A stretch of 64,000 bases of DNA from Cladobotryum mycophilum (Eukaryota > Ascomycota > Sordariomycetes > Hypocreales > Hypocreaceae). Positions 21,394 through 33,200 of this stretch are shown here, piece by piece. The DNA is taken from positions 5,890,001-5,954,000 of the forward strand of contig CM071589.1 in assembly GCA_036429605.1 (NCBI GenBank), written 5' to 3'. The notes beneath the pieces are model-generated. The model was not told where the DNA came from and did not search any database. It saw only the letters and a program-made list of their open reading frames with translations. Every line of letters starts with the position of its first letter. The stretch's first letter is position 1. Position numbers and translations under genes: made by a program.

Positions 21394-23695
21394 GTGGTTT
21401 TGGTCATTTTTGCCTCTTTGTTGGGAAATCAATATATTTTCTTGCGCGGAAAAAGGATGTATGCTACTTTTTGACCAGGTCAGCCTGTAGAAAACGCCCT
21501 ACGACTTGAAATTGATATCATATTTCGATATCAAGTTCGGGCCACGCGGCTTGGATGAACAAGTTTTTGGAGTCTTGAGAGGACGGAGAGACTGGCTGTA
21601 GAATTTTCCATGAATCCCAGGAGCCCGTTGTGACTCCACTCGGAAGGCTACCCGTTTCTCAATCAGAGAGCTGCAGGGTTCCTGGACAGGGTGTGATTAA
21701 TGAATTGGTGTACATGGAGAAGGGCTAGAAGGAAGGTCGAGAAGCGGGAACAGTCTTACACGCGTGGTTTTCCTTTCCGAATCGCGAGCCTCCATGAGCG
21801 ATATTAGATGAGAGACAAAATGTCCCTCCAAGCACAAGTCTCCGTTTCAGATGACAGTCATCGGACAGAGACACATGATGGTGTCGCCAAGAGCCTTGAA
21901 GGAATGCGGAGAGAATGGCCCTAAAAACAATTAAAGGAACCCATTTCTCCACGCTCCTCCACACGCGGCACTGTTCCCCCGCATCTTCGGAGTAGCTAAC
22001 TCGGCTAGGAGTGAGGAGGGAGTGGATGGCTCTGATCTTGTTGGTCGAATATTAGCACTCATGCGACGGACCAACAAGGCTGTCTGTTTGTTTGGAGCTT
22101 GGACAGCAAACCTGGAATTTGGAAACATTCAAGGTATGGCATTAGCCAAGGATCTTGGCCATCTCGTTTCCCCACGTTGCAGCAACTAGATCGCTGACGG
22201 ATACCAAGCCCGCTAAAAAGCGTCTCCCTCATGAGTGTCTCAATCATGAGATTTCTCTCTATTGGTGGGACATGATTCCTCCGCCTTTCTCTCTTCAATA
22301 CCCGACTCGCTGGGATCTTAGTTGTACCAGCGGCTGCACGCACCGCGGCCCCACCCGCGGCAGGTGGTGCATATGTGGTATGTATGTGCTATGGATATAC
22401 ACGCACCGTACAAACAACACTGGAAGGGGGTTCCGTTTGATGGACGGATGGAGGCCTAGACTGATGGTTACCTAGAGGTCATCGTCGTGCATTTGGAGAA
22501 GGCTCGTAAATGTTTCATAGAGGCGTCAAACGCTGATGGTAGTCATCAAAGCGTTGTAGCTGGAATGGACAAAGTTTTTTCGATGACGGTCAAATTTTTA
22601 CTTGGTCGTCTGCCTGACTCGACATGGCATGGCGCACGTTGGCTGCACAGGGCAAGAAGGCCCGACGTGGGCGCTCCAATCATGGTCGAATCTTTTTACG
22701 GTTGAAAGCCACTGAGGTTGGTGGCAGAACGCGCCTTCCATACATCTCTTGCAAGGTCGCGTATACAAATCTCTGGCGTAAGATTATGTGATTTTCCGGT
22801 GTGTCATTTGCAACGTGATCAAGTACCGCATACAAGATGATGCATGCCTGGCAGCAGCCCACCTTTTCAATGCAACAACACCGAACAGGCCTACTATGAA
22901 CCCATTAGCCTGGACGGAATGCTGTCAACTTGTCCACCTACATGCCCACCTACTACTACACATCATACATACCACATACAGATACGCATACTGTATGCAC
23001 ACACCACCTCTTGACAATAACCAACAGACATTCAAGTATTCAAGAACTGAGCATCCATCAGCTTCAGCCGGGCCAATTTTAAAACATGAGGCTAACAAAG
23101 GGCGCCGCCCCTTTGTCAAATACTCTGGGGTATTGTTTAGCTCGGCCGTTTTTGCTTACGATCTTCTCATCTTTGGTCCCAACAGCATCTGGGGCCCCCG
23201 GGGGCGTCATTACAGCATTATTGGTACCTCTACTAGCGCATCCTAGCAATGTGCCTATTCTGAGCCGTTCCCCCTCATGGATGCCTCGTACGGACACGAC
23301 CAGGGTGAGCTTTCGCTTGTGGGTCTGCGACAGTCCCCAGTTACCCGCGTCTTGGTGTGCACTTTCAAAAGTGCATATCAACGTTGCACGACCTCGCTCA
23401 ATCTTACCTCGGAGTCTCATTCTTTTTTCTCTCCCTCGTCCAGTCCAGTCCAACTCATACCCTCTTGTCAACTCCTGTCACCATCAGGAAGTTTACTTCG
23501 GGGCTTTTTTTCTTTTTTTTTCTAGGTCCATTCGCAGAGGGCCTCCTTTTTTGCTTCTGCTAATCCACATTCTTCTACTTGTACATATTGGTTGCGGGTA
23601 GTAGCAATAGTGGCTTCAGTTTTATAGGTTCAACTGCCGACATCAACGCCAATAATCGCCGCAGAGCCGGTACTTGAACAAAAAACGCCACCATC
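21394..23695. other. 2.3 kb intergenic region, includes MFS transporter promoter
   Basis: No frame here shows a domain or a splice-consistent coding sequence. A perfect 8-base inverted repeat with 7-base loop (TTGATATC / GATATCAA) is at 21512-21534, about 120 bases after the DUF2264 stop. The last 300 bases are pyrimidine-rich (a T/C run at about 23410-23530), a typical leader of the transporter gene. Confidence 0.55.
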
Positions 23696-25818
23696 ATGGG
23701 GGCTACCATGGTCAAGGTGCTTCGCAAGATCGTTCGCAACGATGCGATGCGAACTGATCCCGAAGAGATTTACGGATGGCGCGTTTTTGCCCTCGTATTC
23801 TCTGCCTGTTTCGGTGGCATGCTTTTCGGTTGGGATACAGGAGCCATTGGCGGCATCCTAGCCTTGCCTGAGTTTCAAGAGAGGTTCGGATACGCCCACA
23901 AGTCACCACATGCGAAATCGAACCAGGACCAGAATATTGTCTCGACGCTTCAGGCAGGCTGCTTCTTTTCATGCTTCTTTACCAGTTGGGCGACCGATCG
24001 ATGGGGACGACGAGCGTGTTTGATTGCCACAGGAATGATGACGATTGTTGGAGTTGTCTTCCAGGCTTCTTCAGCTGCACGAGGAACTTTGGCTGTCATG
24101 TTTGTCGGTAGATTCGTTGCTGGTTTGGGCATTGGCGCTGCGTCAACTTTGACTCCGTTGTATGTCTCGGAATGTGCGCCTCGTGCTATTCGAGGTGGTT
24201 TGACTGGTACGACCTTGGCCCCCCATGCCTCAATTATTCGGAACAGCGTTATTAACGTCATCGCACAGCCTTCTATCAGCTTTTCAACGTGTTTGGAATC
24301 ATGACTGCCTTTTGGTACGTTGGATTTCTCCCAATCCCACTTTCATCCAATATACTGACAATTCCTAGGGTCAACTACGGATGCCTGCTCCATGTTCCTA
24401 AGCCGGGCCTATACGTCGTTCCTCTGTCTCTCCAGGCTCTGCCCGCAATGTGAGCAGAACTCTTTATACCCACACAAGCGACAGTGTGCTGACCAAATAT
24501 CAAGCTTCATGATTATTGGCATGTTCCTCTCACCTGAAAGGTATGCGTTTGTTTAGCGTTCGTGCATCAATGTATATCAATCTAACCTTATCATAGCCCC
24601 CGATGGTGTGCTAGAAAGGATGACTGGGACCGCGCAAGAAACATTCTGGTTGATCTTCGAGGGTAATTTATTTCAATGGGGATTCAAGAGGTTTTGGAAG
24701 CTAAAGCGAAGTGATAGATTGCCTGCGGACTCGGAATATGTCCAGAACGAAATCCAGGAGATGGCCGATCAACTCGAGCACGAAAGACGACTGACTGGAG
24801 ATGCCAACTTCAAGACTCTCTTGAGGGAGATGCTCACGGTTCCCGGCAACCGAAAGCGAGCCATCATCTCAGTTTTGCTCATGGTCTTCCAGCAGATGAC
24901 TGGTGTAAACGCTATTGTATGCAAACCTTTCTCTCTCTCTCTTTTTGACTGAAGTTTGTGAGATGTATACTGATAGCAAGCACTGCAGAACTACTACGCT
25001 CCTCAAATCTTCAAGAATCTGGGAATGTCTGGAACCGATTCGTCTCTTTTTGCGACGGGAATTTATGGAATCGCCAAGACTGCTGCCTGTGCCATTTTCC
25101 TCGTATTTGTTGCAGATACGCTGGGACGTCGGTGGAGTCTTCTGTGGACTGCCGGCGCTCAAGGTGTATTCCTCTACATTGTCGGCATTTATGGCAGAGT
25201 CCAGCCTCCTGTCGCTGGGCAGCCGGTAAGAAATGATTTGCATTCATCAGCTTGATCATGACTAGAGCTAATTCTTCAACTATAGGTCTCCGCATTTGGA
25301 TACGTCGCTATTGCTTGCATCTATCTTTGGGCTGCGTAAGTTGAGCAACGGATTTTACGTACGCAATCGGGTTTACTAATCGATTGAATAGATCCTTCCA
25401 GTTTGGATGGGGCCCGGTGTGTTGGATTCTCGTCAGTGAAATCCCTGCTGCTCGTCTCCGTGCCATGAATGTTGCCCTTGCTGCTGCCACGCAGTGGCTT
25501 TTCAACTTTGTCTGTGCACGAAGTAAGTTATAACGGCGTTCCCACATTGCTTGTCCGATTAATTGCTAATATCCCACAGCTGTGCTCACGATGCAGGATA
25601 CCATGGGCGAAGCCGGATATGGCATGTTCTTCATGTTTGGAACCTTCTGCTTTATCATGGGCATTTTCGTGTGGTTCTTCATCCCCGAGACCAAGGGTCT
25701 TAGTTTGGAGAGTATGGATGATCTTTTTGGCGTTACCGATGTCGTGAAGCAAGTGGAAGCGGAGCCAGAGTTTGGTCGTCCTGCAAGCATCCGCGAGGAG
25801 TTGGAGAGAAAATCTTGA
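23696..25818 (+). CDS. MFS sugar transporter (sugar porter family)
   Basis: Plasma-membrane proton-coupled sugar porter; the substrate cannot be told from sequence. Ten exons: 23696-24206, 24269-24314, 24369-24449, 24505-24540, 24597-24662, 24718-24916, 24989-25225, 25286-25335, 25392-25522 and 25580-25818. All phases agree (531 aa). Twelve membrane segments are expected. Signatures are FGWDTGAIGG in TM1, DRWGRR after TM2, APRAIRGGLT, FYQLFNVFGI, PESPRW in the central loop (split by an intron), QQMTGVNAINYYAP at TM7, DTLGRRWSL and the closing PETKGLSLE. Tyr of the common FGYDTG is Trp here. Introns of 53-70 bases cut even small loops, with one exon of only 36 bases. No cluster partner is adjacent. 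Confidence 0.93.
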
Positions 25819-27331
25819 ATGGCCACTATGTGAGATTTTATTGGCCTGGCATAGCTGATTCATGTTTATGCGATGTTTTGGATAATTTGATGACTTGAGT
25901 ATGGCGCAAACTGGGTCTTTGTGCTTTGTGAGGGACATGACGGGAGAAACCGGCACGGACTTGGACTGGAATTATTATACATATATGACTGTTTTATGAA
26001 CAAAGCAAGTTTGAAACTTGACTCGCAGTGCCCTGACAGCACACTATATGATTTGCTGATGATTACAAAGACGGGCACACGAATGGTCTAGAAACGCTAA
26101 TTTAGACATGCAGATCAACGACATGAGGGTACAGGCGGAGAGATATTAGCATCTTCTTTGCGATACGATTGTGTTTCTTTTAATAAAACCATTTAGAAGT
26201 CGGAGGAATCTGTTTCTGATCGAGTCGTACGTGTCGAGTCGTTGGATGAAGATGAGGATATCATTTTGTAGCTACAGGATGGGGATTGGGGAATGAAGTT
26301 GTAGTGGAGAAGAAAAAAGTCTCCGGGCGCCGCCTGCATTCGGGAGCGGGAAGCCGAATTCCGAGGCTGTTAGCGATTCTCCTGTGCATATCCGCTACAC
26401 CGGCCAGTTCGGATGGCTGTTGTCAAGTTCGATTCGTTGTCGGTCGTATTGGTGAAACATCTAAACGACTTACATAGGATGCTTTACATCCGACAACTGA
26501 ATGGCAGTGCCATTACGGCGTTAATATGACTGATATCGGCTGTGGCGGGCTTTGGTAGTAGGCAAGTGGAGGCCCTCGTCCGACTCGTCCGGAGGTCCGG
26601 GGCCGGAGGATAGGTCTCGGCTACAGCCAGTGGAGTCGTGATCGACGGACACACAGCCGGGTTGCTATAGTAGTGAGTCGTGATAGTGGAGGGAGCGGGG
26701 GGAAGCTTGGGAGCTTTCTTAACAAGACATTGCAAAGCATTTGGAAACTTGAGACGGCCTGGCCGCCAGTCGCTCCTCTCCGGCCGTCCGCCATGTTGTA
26801 GCGTTTCCATTCCTGGCTATAGTATTCCATATGTGATGGAAAGAGGCAACTTTTGGTGGTGAAGCGAAGCCGCTGGGCGCTTCCAACGAGGCATTGGCGG
26901 CAAGATATTCCATGTAGACATCAACTGCCGATTCCCAAGTGCATCGACGGGACGCAGCGGTTGGCCGCACCTACTCACAAAGAAGAATAGGGTACACTAT
27001 GATTAAAACATGCGCAATATTGTGTTTTTGCCTCTCGGCTCTGGAGTTTGGACCATCACTCACCTCTTCTTGCCATCGTGACTGTATAAGAAACAGGTCA
27101 TCCTTTTCTCCGTTTGAGATTCTCATGACTGGTACCTTGTTCGAGCTGAAGTGTACTGGACGGGAAACAAAAGATAGCTGGAGGGACTTCGGCTTCAGCA
27201 GTATCCAAACCCCCCCATCAGATCCCCAGTAAGTCGAAAGCAAACCACCCTTGGAGCCCTGGAACCCCCCTCAGTTAGTAGGGCAACTTTTTTTTTTTGT
27301 CAGCGGGCATTACAGCACACCTGGCCACCAA
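25819..27331. other. 1.5 kb intergenic region
   Basis: Several frames are open for 80-110 codons on both strands (26480-26970), but they have biased, GC-driven composition and no domain or intron logic. No gene accepted. Confidence 0.5.
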
Positions 27332-27816
27332 ATGTCGACCAGTGACAGCGGCAGTAACCCTGCTGCTGGCGCCACTCAGCAACGCTACCACCACCACTTC
27401 GAGCCCCAAGCACATTCCCGACAGCAGAGCGAGAGTTCCCCTGCTCCCCGAGTGATTCAGCCGTCCTTGACAAACGCACCATTTCGTAAGTCCCAGAGTT
27501 TCTTAACCAACCAACCTGACCCCTCCCCCTCCCATCCATCCCATCCCATCCCACCTTCACACCTCCTCCCGCTGTACCTTTGCTCCCAAAAAATCAAGGT
27601 ACAGGTACTGGACGAGGCGCCTGTGTCTTTCGGCATTTGCCTGTATCTACAGTGCACATTTACCGTCCACCACCTTACCAGGTGCCTGCCATGGAACTTG
27701 ATTGCTCCAGTCACAAGAGCGAGACAACTCCGCAAGGTTTCCTGGACGAAAACTGTCTCTCGTCACCTTTCCCAACCTTATCCCTTGGTCACTCTCAATC
27801 AATCATTCACCTTTAA
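27332..27816 (+). CDS. Doubtful small two-exon gene
   Basis: ATG 27332 opens a Ser/Gln/His-rich frame (MSTSDSGSNPAAGATQQRY) that meets a good GTAAGT donor at 27486. An AAG acceptor at 27598 joins in phase to a frame ending at 27816, giving 123 residues. The intron would contain the CCCAT cluster. No domain is recognised. The stretch lies directly before the SDR-fold gene and could instead be its spliced leader. Confidence 0.3.
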
Positions 27817-27918
27817 TTCATTTCCCTTTTCCCTTTTAGTTACCTAGTATTTAATTCGTCGTCATCGTGCTTCTCTCCCCCCTTTTCTGGTCTCCTCTTT
27901 ACCCCGTCATTATAAAAA

Positions 27919-27960
27919 ATGTCCCTGAGAGGACCAACTATGAGCATAAACAATGGCTGA
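27919..27960 (+). promoter_or_regulatory. Possible uORF overlapping the SDR start codon
   Basis: ATG 27919 opens a 13-codon frame whose TGA (27958-27960) lies just inside the main coding start (27953). A TATAAAAA stretch at 27911-27918 is so close that transcription may begin downstream of the uORF. Confidence 0.35.
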
Positions 27961-29241
27961 CCAAGAGCCTCAACAAACAGCAACACACAACTCGCCTCGC
28001 ACATGGCTTATCACCGCCGCTCTCTCACCGTTGGCCGTGCGATTGATACGCCAGCTACTCTCCCACGGTGATTATGTTGCGGCTTGTCTACCCCCGTTGG
28101 AGATTGAGAACGAGGAGCGAAGCGCCGAGTTTCGCGAGCTCATCAGCGAGTGTCGAAACGCGCACCCCGATCGCGAGGGTTGGAGGGAGAGGATCCGTGG
28201 CATCCGTTGCGATGGCACGATGAGTGGCTGTGGCGCTGCCGTTGCCGAGGCTGTTGAAGTCTTTGGACGGGTGGATATTTTGCTGTGTTGCAGGTCCGAA
28301 GGTGAGTGGGTTTTTGGCGCTTTTTATGGGACCCCTTTACATGGCCATCGGTGGATGATGATCTCGTATTGACATCTCACTGATTGATTGCTTCCATTGA
28401 TGGATTATGTGCATCCATACTGACAGAATGCCTCACCAACACAGCGGTGGTAGGGACGGTGGAGGAACTATCTACCAACTTATCTACTCAAAATCTCGCC
28501 AGAGATCAATTCGAGTCCATCTTCTTTTCTCAGGTCAACTTTATCAAGGCAAGCTTGCCCCAACTTAGATCTCAGCATACTGGGCATATTCTGGTGCTCA
28601 CTAGCACTGGTGGCCACATCGGCACCCCTCATATGGCCATGTATACTGCCGCCACCTGGGCTCTTGAAGGCTTCTGCGACTCCCTGGCCTACGAGGTCGC
28701 CCCCTTTAACATCAAGGTCACCATCGTTCAGCCAAACCAGGAGATCCAATCGCTCACTAATCGCCTCATCTTTGCGCCACAAATCCCGGCGTATGCAAAC
28801 AGTTTCTCGGAAGCACCAAGTATACGCGAAATGTTCACAAACGTGCTCAACTCCAACCCGGAGACGGCTGTGCCGGCGCTTCCGGAGATGGAGACTTCTC
28901 CTATTTCTCCGGAAAGTCCATCCCTAGAACCTGAAGAAGGCGTGGGTGAGATTTTTAGTCGCTACCCAAAATTACCGCCTGCTGCGATCGATAAACTCGT
29001 CTTGGAAACCGTCCACGCCTTGACGTCGATCGGGGGTCTTGAGAACCCTCCATCTAGACACATTGTGGGTATTGAAGGGGCACTTGCGGTCCAGGAGAAA
29101 TTGAAGACCGTCACAGAAGAGATGGAGGACTTTGTGGAGGCTAGTCTTGCCGTCGATATTTTTGAAAGCGAGCTCACGGAGGAAGCTCGAGAGGGGAAGA
29201 ACAGGCATGGAAGTCCAGCGCCGGCAGCTGATGGACTGTAG
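27953..29241 (+). CDS. SDR-fold protein lacking canonical catalytic motifs
   Basis: Model: exons 27953-28301 and 28427-29241 joined in phase 1 (387 aa). The order of elements matches short-chain dehydrogenases: an N-terminal strand-turn-helix (TWLITAALSPLAVRLIRQLL), a central VFGRVDILLC strand, HILVLTSTGGHIGTPHMAMY and ALEGFCDSLAYEVAPFNIKV. The glycine-rich cofactor loop (usually TGxxxGxG) reads ITAALSPLA, with its glycines lost. The active-site YxxxK reads YTAAT, with the Lys replaced by Thr; Ser and Tyr remain. The C-terminal 150 residues are an extra, Pro/Glu-rich extension. I infer a non-enzymatic or altered SDR. A uORF overlaps its start codon (27919-27960). Confidence 0.82.
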
Positions 29242-30265
29242 GTTTGGATATAATTTACGAGTATCATGTAAGTTACTAGCTCAAAAGAGAGGATTGGTTA
29301 TTGACACTACAGATTGGCACGCGAATGGTACAATGGCGTTTATCATGTAAGCGTTTGGGTATTGTCTTGTCGTGAATGTAGACAGCATAGCGTCCTTGGG
29401 ACATGATAGGTATCCCAGAGATGATGTCCACAGACATGACTGCAATTTACACAAACGAAAATAGTATAGAAATATAATATGGGTAGGCTCATTGAGATAC
29501 TATGAGCCATATTCAAAGCGTGTATGGTAAGTCCAAAACATGAGGATAACTTGTAGAATTAACTCAATTGTACGTGGTCAAAGAGCAATGCAATATGCGG
29601 TACGCTGCCAACATAAATGTACTCAGCTGCTGTAGTATTCTCTTACCAAGATTCTCTAAAATTCACCCCTAAAGACTATCTAGGGTTGAGCAATAACAAC
29701 GCTATCCGCCGATTTGATGCATCACGGTCCCAATGTAAAGTAAAAATGGTTTGTGGCGCTTTGAAGGATCATCGGGCGCTGTAATTGCTAGCTTCGCAGC
29801 ACCAAGAGCACCTAATCTGCCCATCGGCTCTACTAGCCGAGATGCTGAATCTTCCCCAACGGGTCCCCCCACTAAACTGTGCCCAGCGCCGCCAATCGAA
29901 GTTAGAGACCCCTCGGGGCGTAAAAATATCAGTCCGAAGCGGTCCAGGCTCCACCGCCTCGTTCGATTGGCAACCCGAGTCCAGGGTGTCATGAGTGGGA
30001 CGAATGCGACAAGACAAGCTGCTTAATCCGTTAGGCGGACACAAAGAGAGACCAAACTTGTCCTTGGAGCTTCCAATTCGCCGCCGACGAGCCGCATTTG
30101 GGCGAAAAAAACAGTTCGCCATACCGGCATGCGCACGCCTTACACCTGCCTACCATAGGTACCTACATACAGAAGCTCCCCTCTAAACTCAGAACAGGGC
30201 CACCTGACCTATGACATCTTCTCAGAGTCAGCCCCAGACGATGTTGAGAGACTCCCAATGCTAGG
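29242..30265. other. 1 kb intergenic region before TRS120
   Basis: AT-rich to about 29700, then GC-rich with open frames on both strands (29700-30190) that show no domain. The last 60 bases hold the TRS120 leader with two short uORFs. Confidence 0.5.
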
Positions 30266-30269
30266 ATGA
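30211..30269 (+). promoter_or_regulatory. Two short uORFs abutting the TRS120 start
   Basis: ATG 30211 runs 17 codons to TAG 30262-30264, one base before the main ATG at 30266. ATG 30258 runs three codons to TGA 30267-30269, overlapping the main ATG. Whether they are in the mRNA depends on the transcription start. Confidence 0.4.
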
Positions 30270-33200
30270 GCGTGGACCCTTTGCTTCCCATTGCTCCCGC
30301 GAGGGTGAAGGCATTGCTGCTTCCTCTTGGGAAGATCAAGGTAGATAGGTTTGCCTCATTTGTCGAGAGGTTGCATGCCGAACATGTCGTCCACCTCCGG
30401 GACATCAGCGCCGATGGGCGGCCAAACAGGAGTAAGTTCCCACCCTGCAGGTCCAGAGGCCGTCGCCGCCATGGACAACTGATACTGATGAAGCTGTGTA
30501 GACATGTTCTCGCCATTGGCGTACCCAGACGGTGCGATCCTGTATAACCTTATAACACACGTTCCGCCGCCGTCACACCTCGCCCTCTCCCCGTTCGACT
30601 TATACCGAGAACCAATGGCAGTTATTGCGCTGGCGGATGGCAAGGAACTCAGCGATGCGGCGTTTAGCAAGAGGCACTCGATGAACGGCACGGGCCCGAC
30701 GATGGTCGAGAAGAATATACGAGCCTTGTACCAAGAGCTGGAGGAGCTGCGGGACAACTACCCCAAGGCACTCGTCCACCGAGTTCTCATCTTCGACTAC
30801 GCAGCGGCAGAAGTACCCATACCAGAAGGAATGACGGTGATTCCGCCAATGGAAGATTGCAAGAGGACTACGATGAAGACGGTCATGTGCGACATATCCT
30901 CCATATTGCTGGCGGAAATGACGACACTTGGGAAATCATACGAAGCCATGATGGCAATCGAGTCCCCCGGGCAATACTCGCTTTCGAGGCACCTAAATGG
31001 AGGAACCTGGGGCCCAGACGGAGCTTCCAATGCCACAAGGAGGAACTCTCAGTTTACTGCCCCGCAACAACTCCAGCGCTCGAATTCTGCCACTGGCGTT
31101 GGGGACAGGACGAATGCGCGCATGTCACTGCCGTCTGTCCCGTCCCGACCTGGCGCTAATACAAGCAATTCAACTCCCGCTCGGCCATCGACACCGATCA
31201 AGAGTGGATTATCTAATCCTCCCCTGAGTTCCGACGGCGCCTCAAGCGTACCCAGCACTGGACCCTCGTCGCCGGAACAGAAACCAATTAAACCCGATAT
31301 AGTGGAAGATCTTCGCGACTCGGGCCGTGACCGGGTCTCGGTACAGGGCTTTGGACCGGGTGGAGCAAACGACCGATGGCGTATTAAAGGAAAAGGTCGA
31401 TCGTCGGTGGTCATTGGCTCCCTCTATCTCCAGGCCGGTCGCTGGAGCGATTCTTTAAAAGAGCTTAGTGAAGGGGCTGCGGCTGCGAGGTCGCTGAATG
31501 ATCACATTTGGCACGGAAAAGCTTTGGAGCTGATAATTGTCAACCTTTTCCTTCTTGGTTGGTCAAATTTGGAATTCCAGGTACCGGTGGTTTGCTTGCC
31601 ACCCCAGGATCGGACAAGTGGTCACTCAGCGGTAAAAGCCGATTCCGAGCCGGTTGATCCAGGCCAACCAAAGCATCTTCGACATCTCCAAAACCTTCTT
31701 CCAGAGCTCCTCGACCGGATTATTGGTCTGTATTCGAGGATATCCGCAGAGAATCTCCCGCCTCTACCACTGGCCGAAACCATTATTAGGTTCAGCAAGA
31801 TATTGGCAGCGTTACATATTTGCGAGGGAAAACTGAGCCAGCGATGTCTAGATATGGTCGTTACTGGGAAGGGGCTGGAAAAGGACTTGACGACCTCTCC
31901 TCGACTGCTGATAACGCCATCGCGACAACAAATTTTGACCCTTTTATTTAGAGCGTTCCCTTCAGCGCAGACGGAATTGCTTACCACAGTTGACCGAGTG
32001 GCTATTTTGAGTGGCATTGCGTCTGTTCTGGGGCCATTGGGCTACCACCGAAAGAAGGCAATGGTCATTCGCGAGTTAGTGTCGGTGCTCATTGGTGGTC
32101 TCGTGGAAGCACGAACTCGTGGCGCTGCAGAGGCTGGCGTCCATCCTGCAGCAGGACTCGTGTCCCTTACGCCTGGAAATCCTCAGAGCAATGGAGCGAT
32201 GGCTCTAGACTTGAACGAGGGAGATATTGAGCAAGGCATCGAAGCGTTCCTGGAGCTTCTTTGTAAGTCATATGGAATTGTTGGATTCGACCGGGCTAAA
32301 CCGAGGAGGCAATCACTCATTCAGGGCTTTGATGATTCCGATGAGGCTGTGATTGCCCGTATACGGGGTCAGTTATCGACTAGATTCTTCGGCTTTACGA
32401 GCATCAAGCTCAATATTCTGCGTGCCTGTATCAACTTTTCAGAAGCACTGCCAGACTTCAACGGGGTCCTCAAGTTTTCCAGCGATCTTATGCGCACTGC
32501 TGGGTCAGGCATAGCACCTGGGCCTCGTCGCGAGGATGCGGCGCCAATGATCCATAGGGACGAGCAAATTCGATTAGTGACCAACATATCTCGAACGTCG
32601 AACCTTGTTCAGAGGCTAGGAATGACGCATTTGACTGCCGAGTTCTGGGACGAATTTCTCGTGCGAGAGATTAGACTAGAGCCATTACCACATACGCGAA
32701 TTCCAATCGCTCATGCTCGACATGTCTTACCGGGAGCTACCGCCACCCGAGCCTCCCAAGACGTCAACCCATTCATCTATAACCCGTTTTTGAAGGAGCC
32801 TGATGAAGCGGCTGCTGCGAACCTGGTTGCCGGAGAGATAGCCAAGTTCAAGGTCACATTACAAAATACATATGATATTGAGCTGGATATTGAAAGTATA
32901 CGCCTTGAGACCGAAGGTGTGGAGTTTGAGGCCTTGAGGGAAACAGCCGTTGTTGGCCCGTATCGAACACAGGCATTGAGGCTGCAGGGACGAGCCAAGG
33001 AACCCGGATCGATCAAGGTCACAGGAGCCATTATCAAGATTCGAGGCTGTCGGGAGAGGAGATTTGCCATATTTCCTAAACCATGGACCCCTTATCGAGA
33101 GGAAAAGGTCAAGGTCAAGGGCATCGCCTCGATGACAACAAAAGCTCAGCCTAAGAAGCCTGCTAAACTACCCTTGGAGCCCTATTCATTAAGTCTCAAT

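Noticed and set aside
23086..23601. 171-codon frame before the MFS transporter
   Set aside because: Pyrimidine-rich leader DNA translated into Leu/Ser/Pro/Phe; no domain, and shadow frames on the other strand are equally open.
26484..27232. Open frames on both strands in the 1.5 kb gap after the transporter
   Set aside because: No domain, no consistent splice signals, and several overlapping frames are open together, as expected from base composition.
29702..30186. GC-rich open frames on both strands before TRS120
   Set aside because: Arg/Ser/Pro-rich frames with no family signature and no initiation context that stands out.
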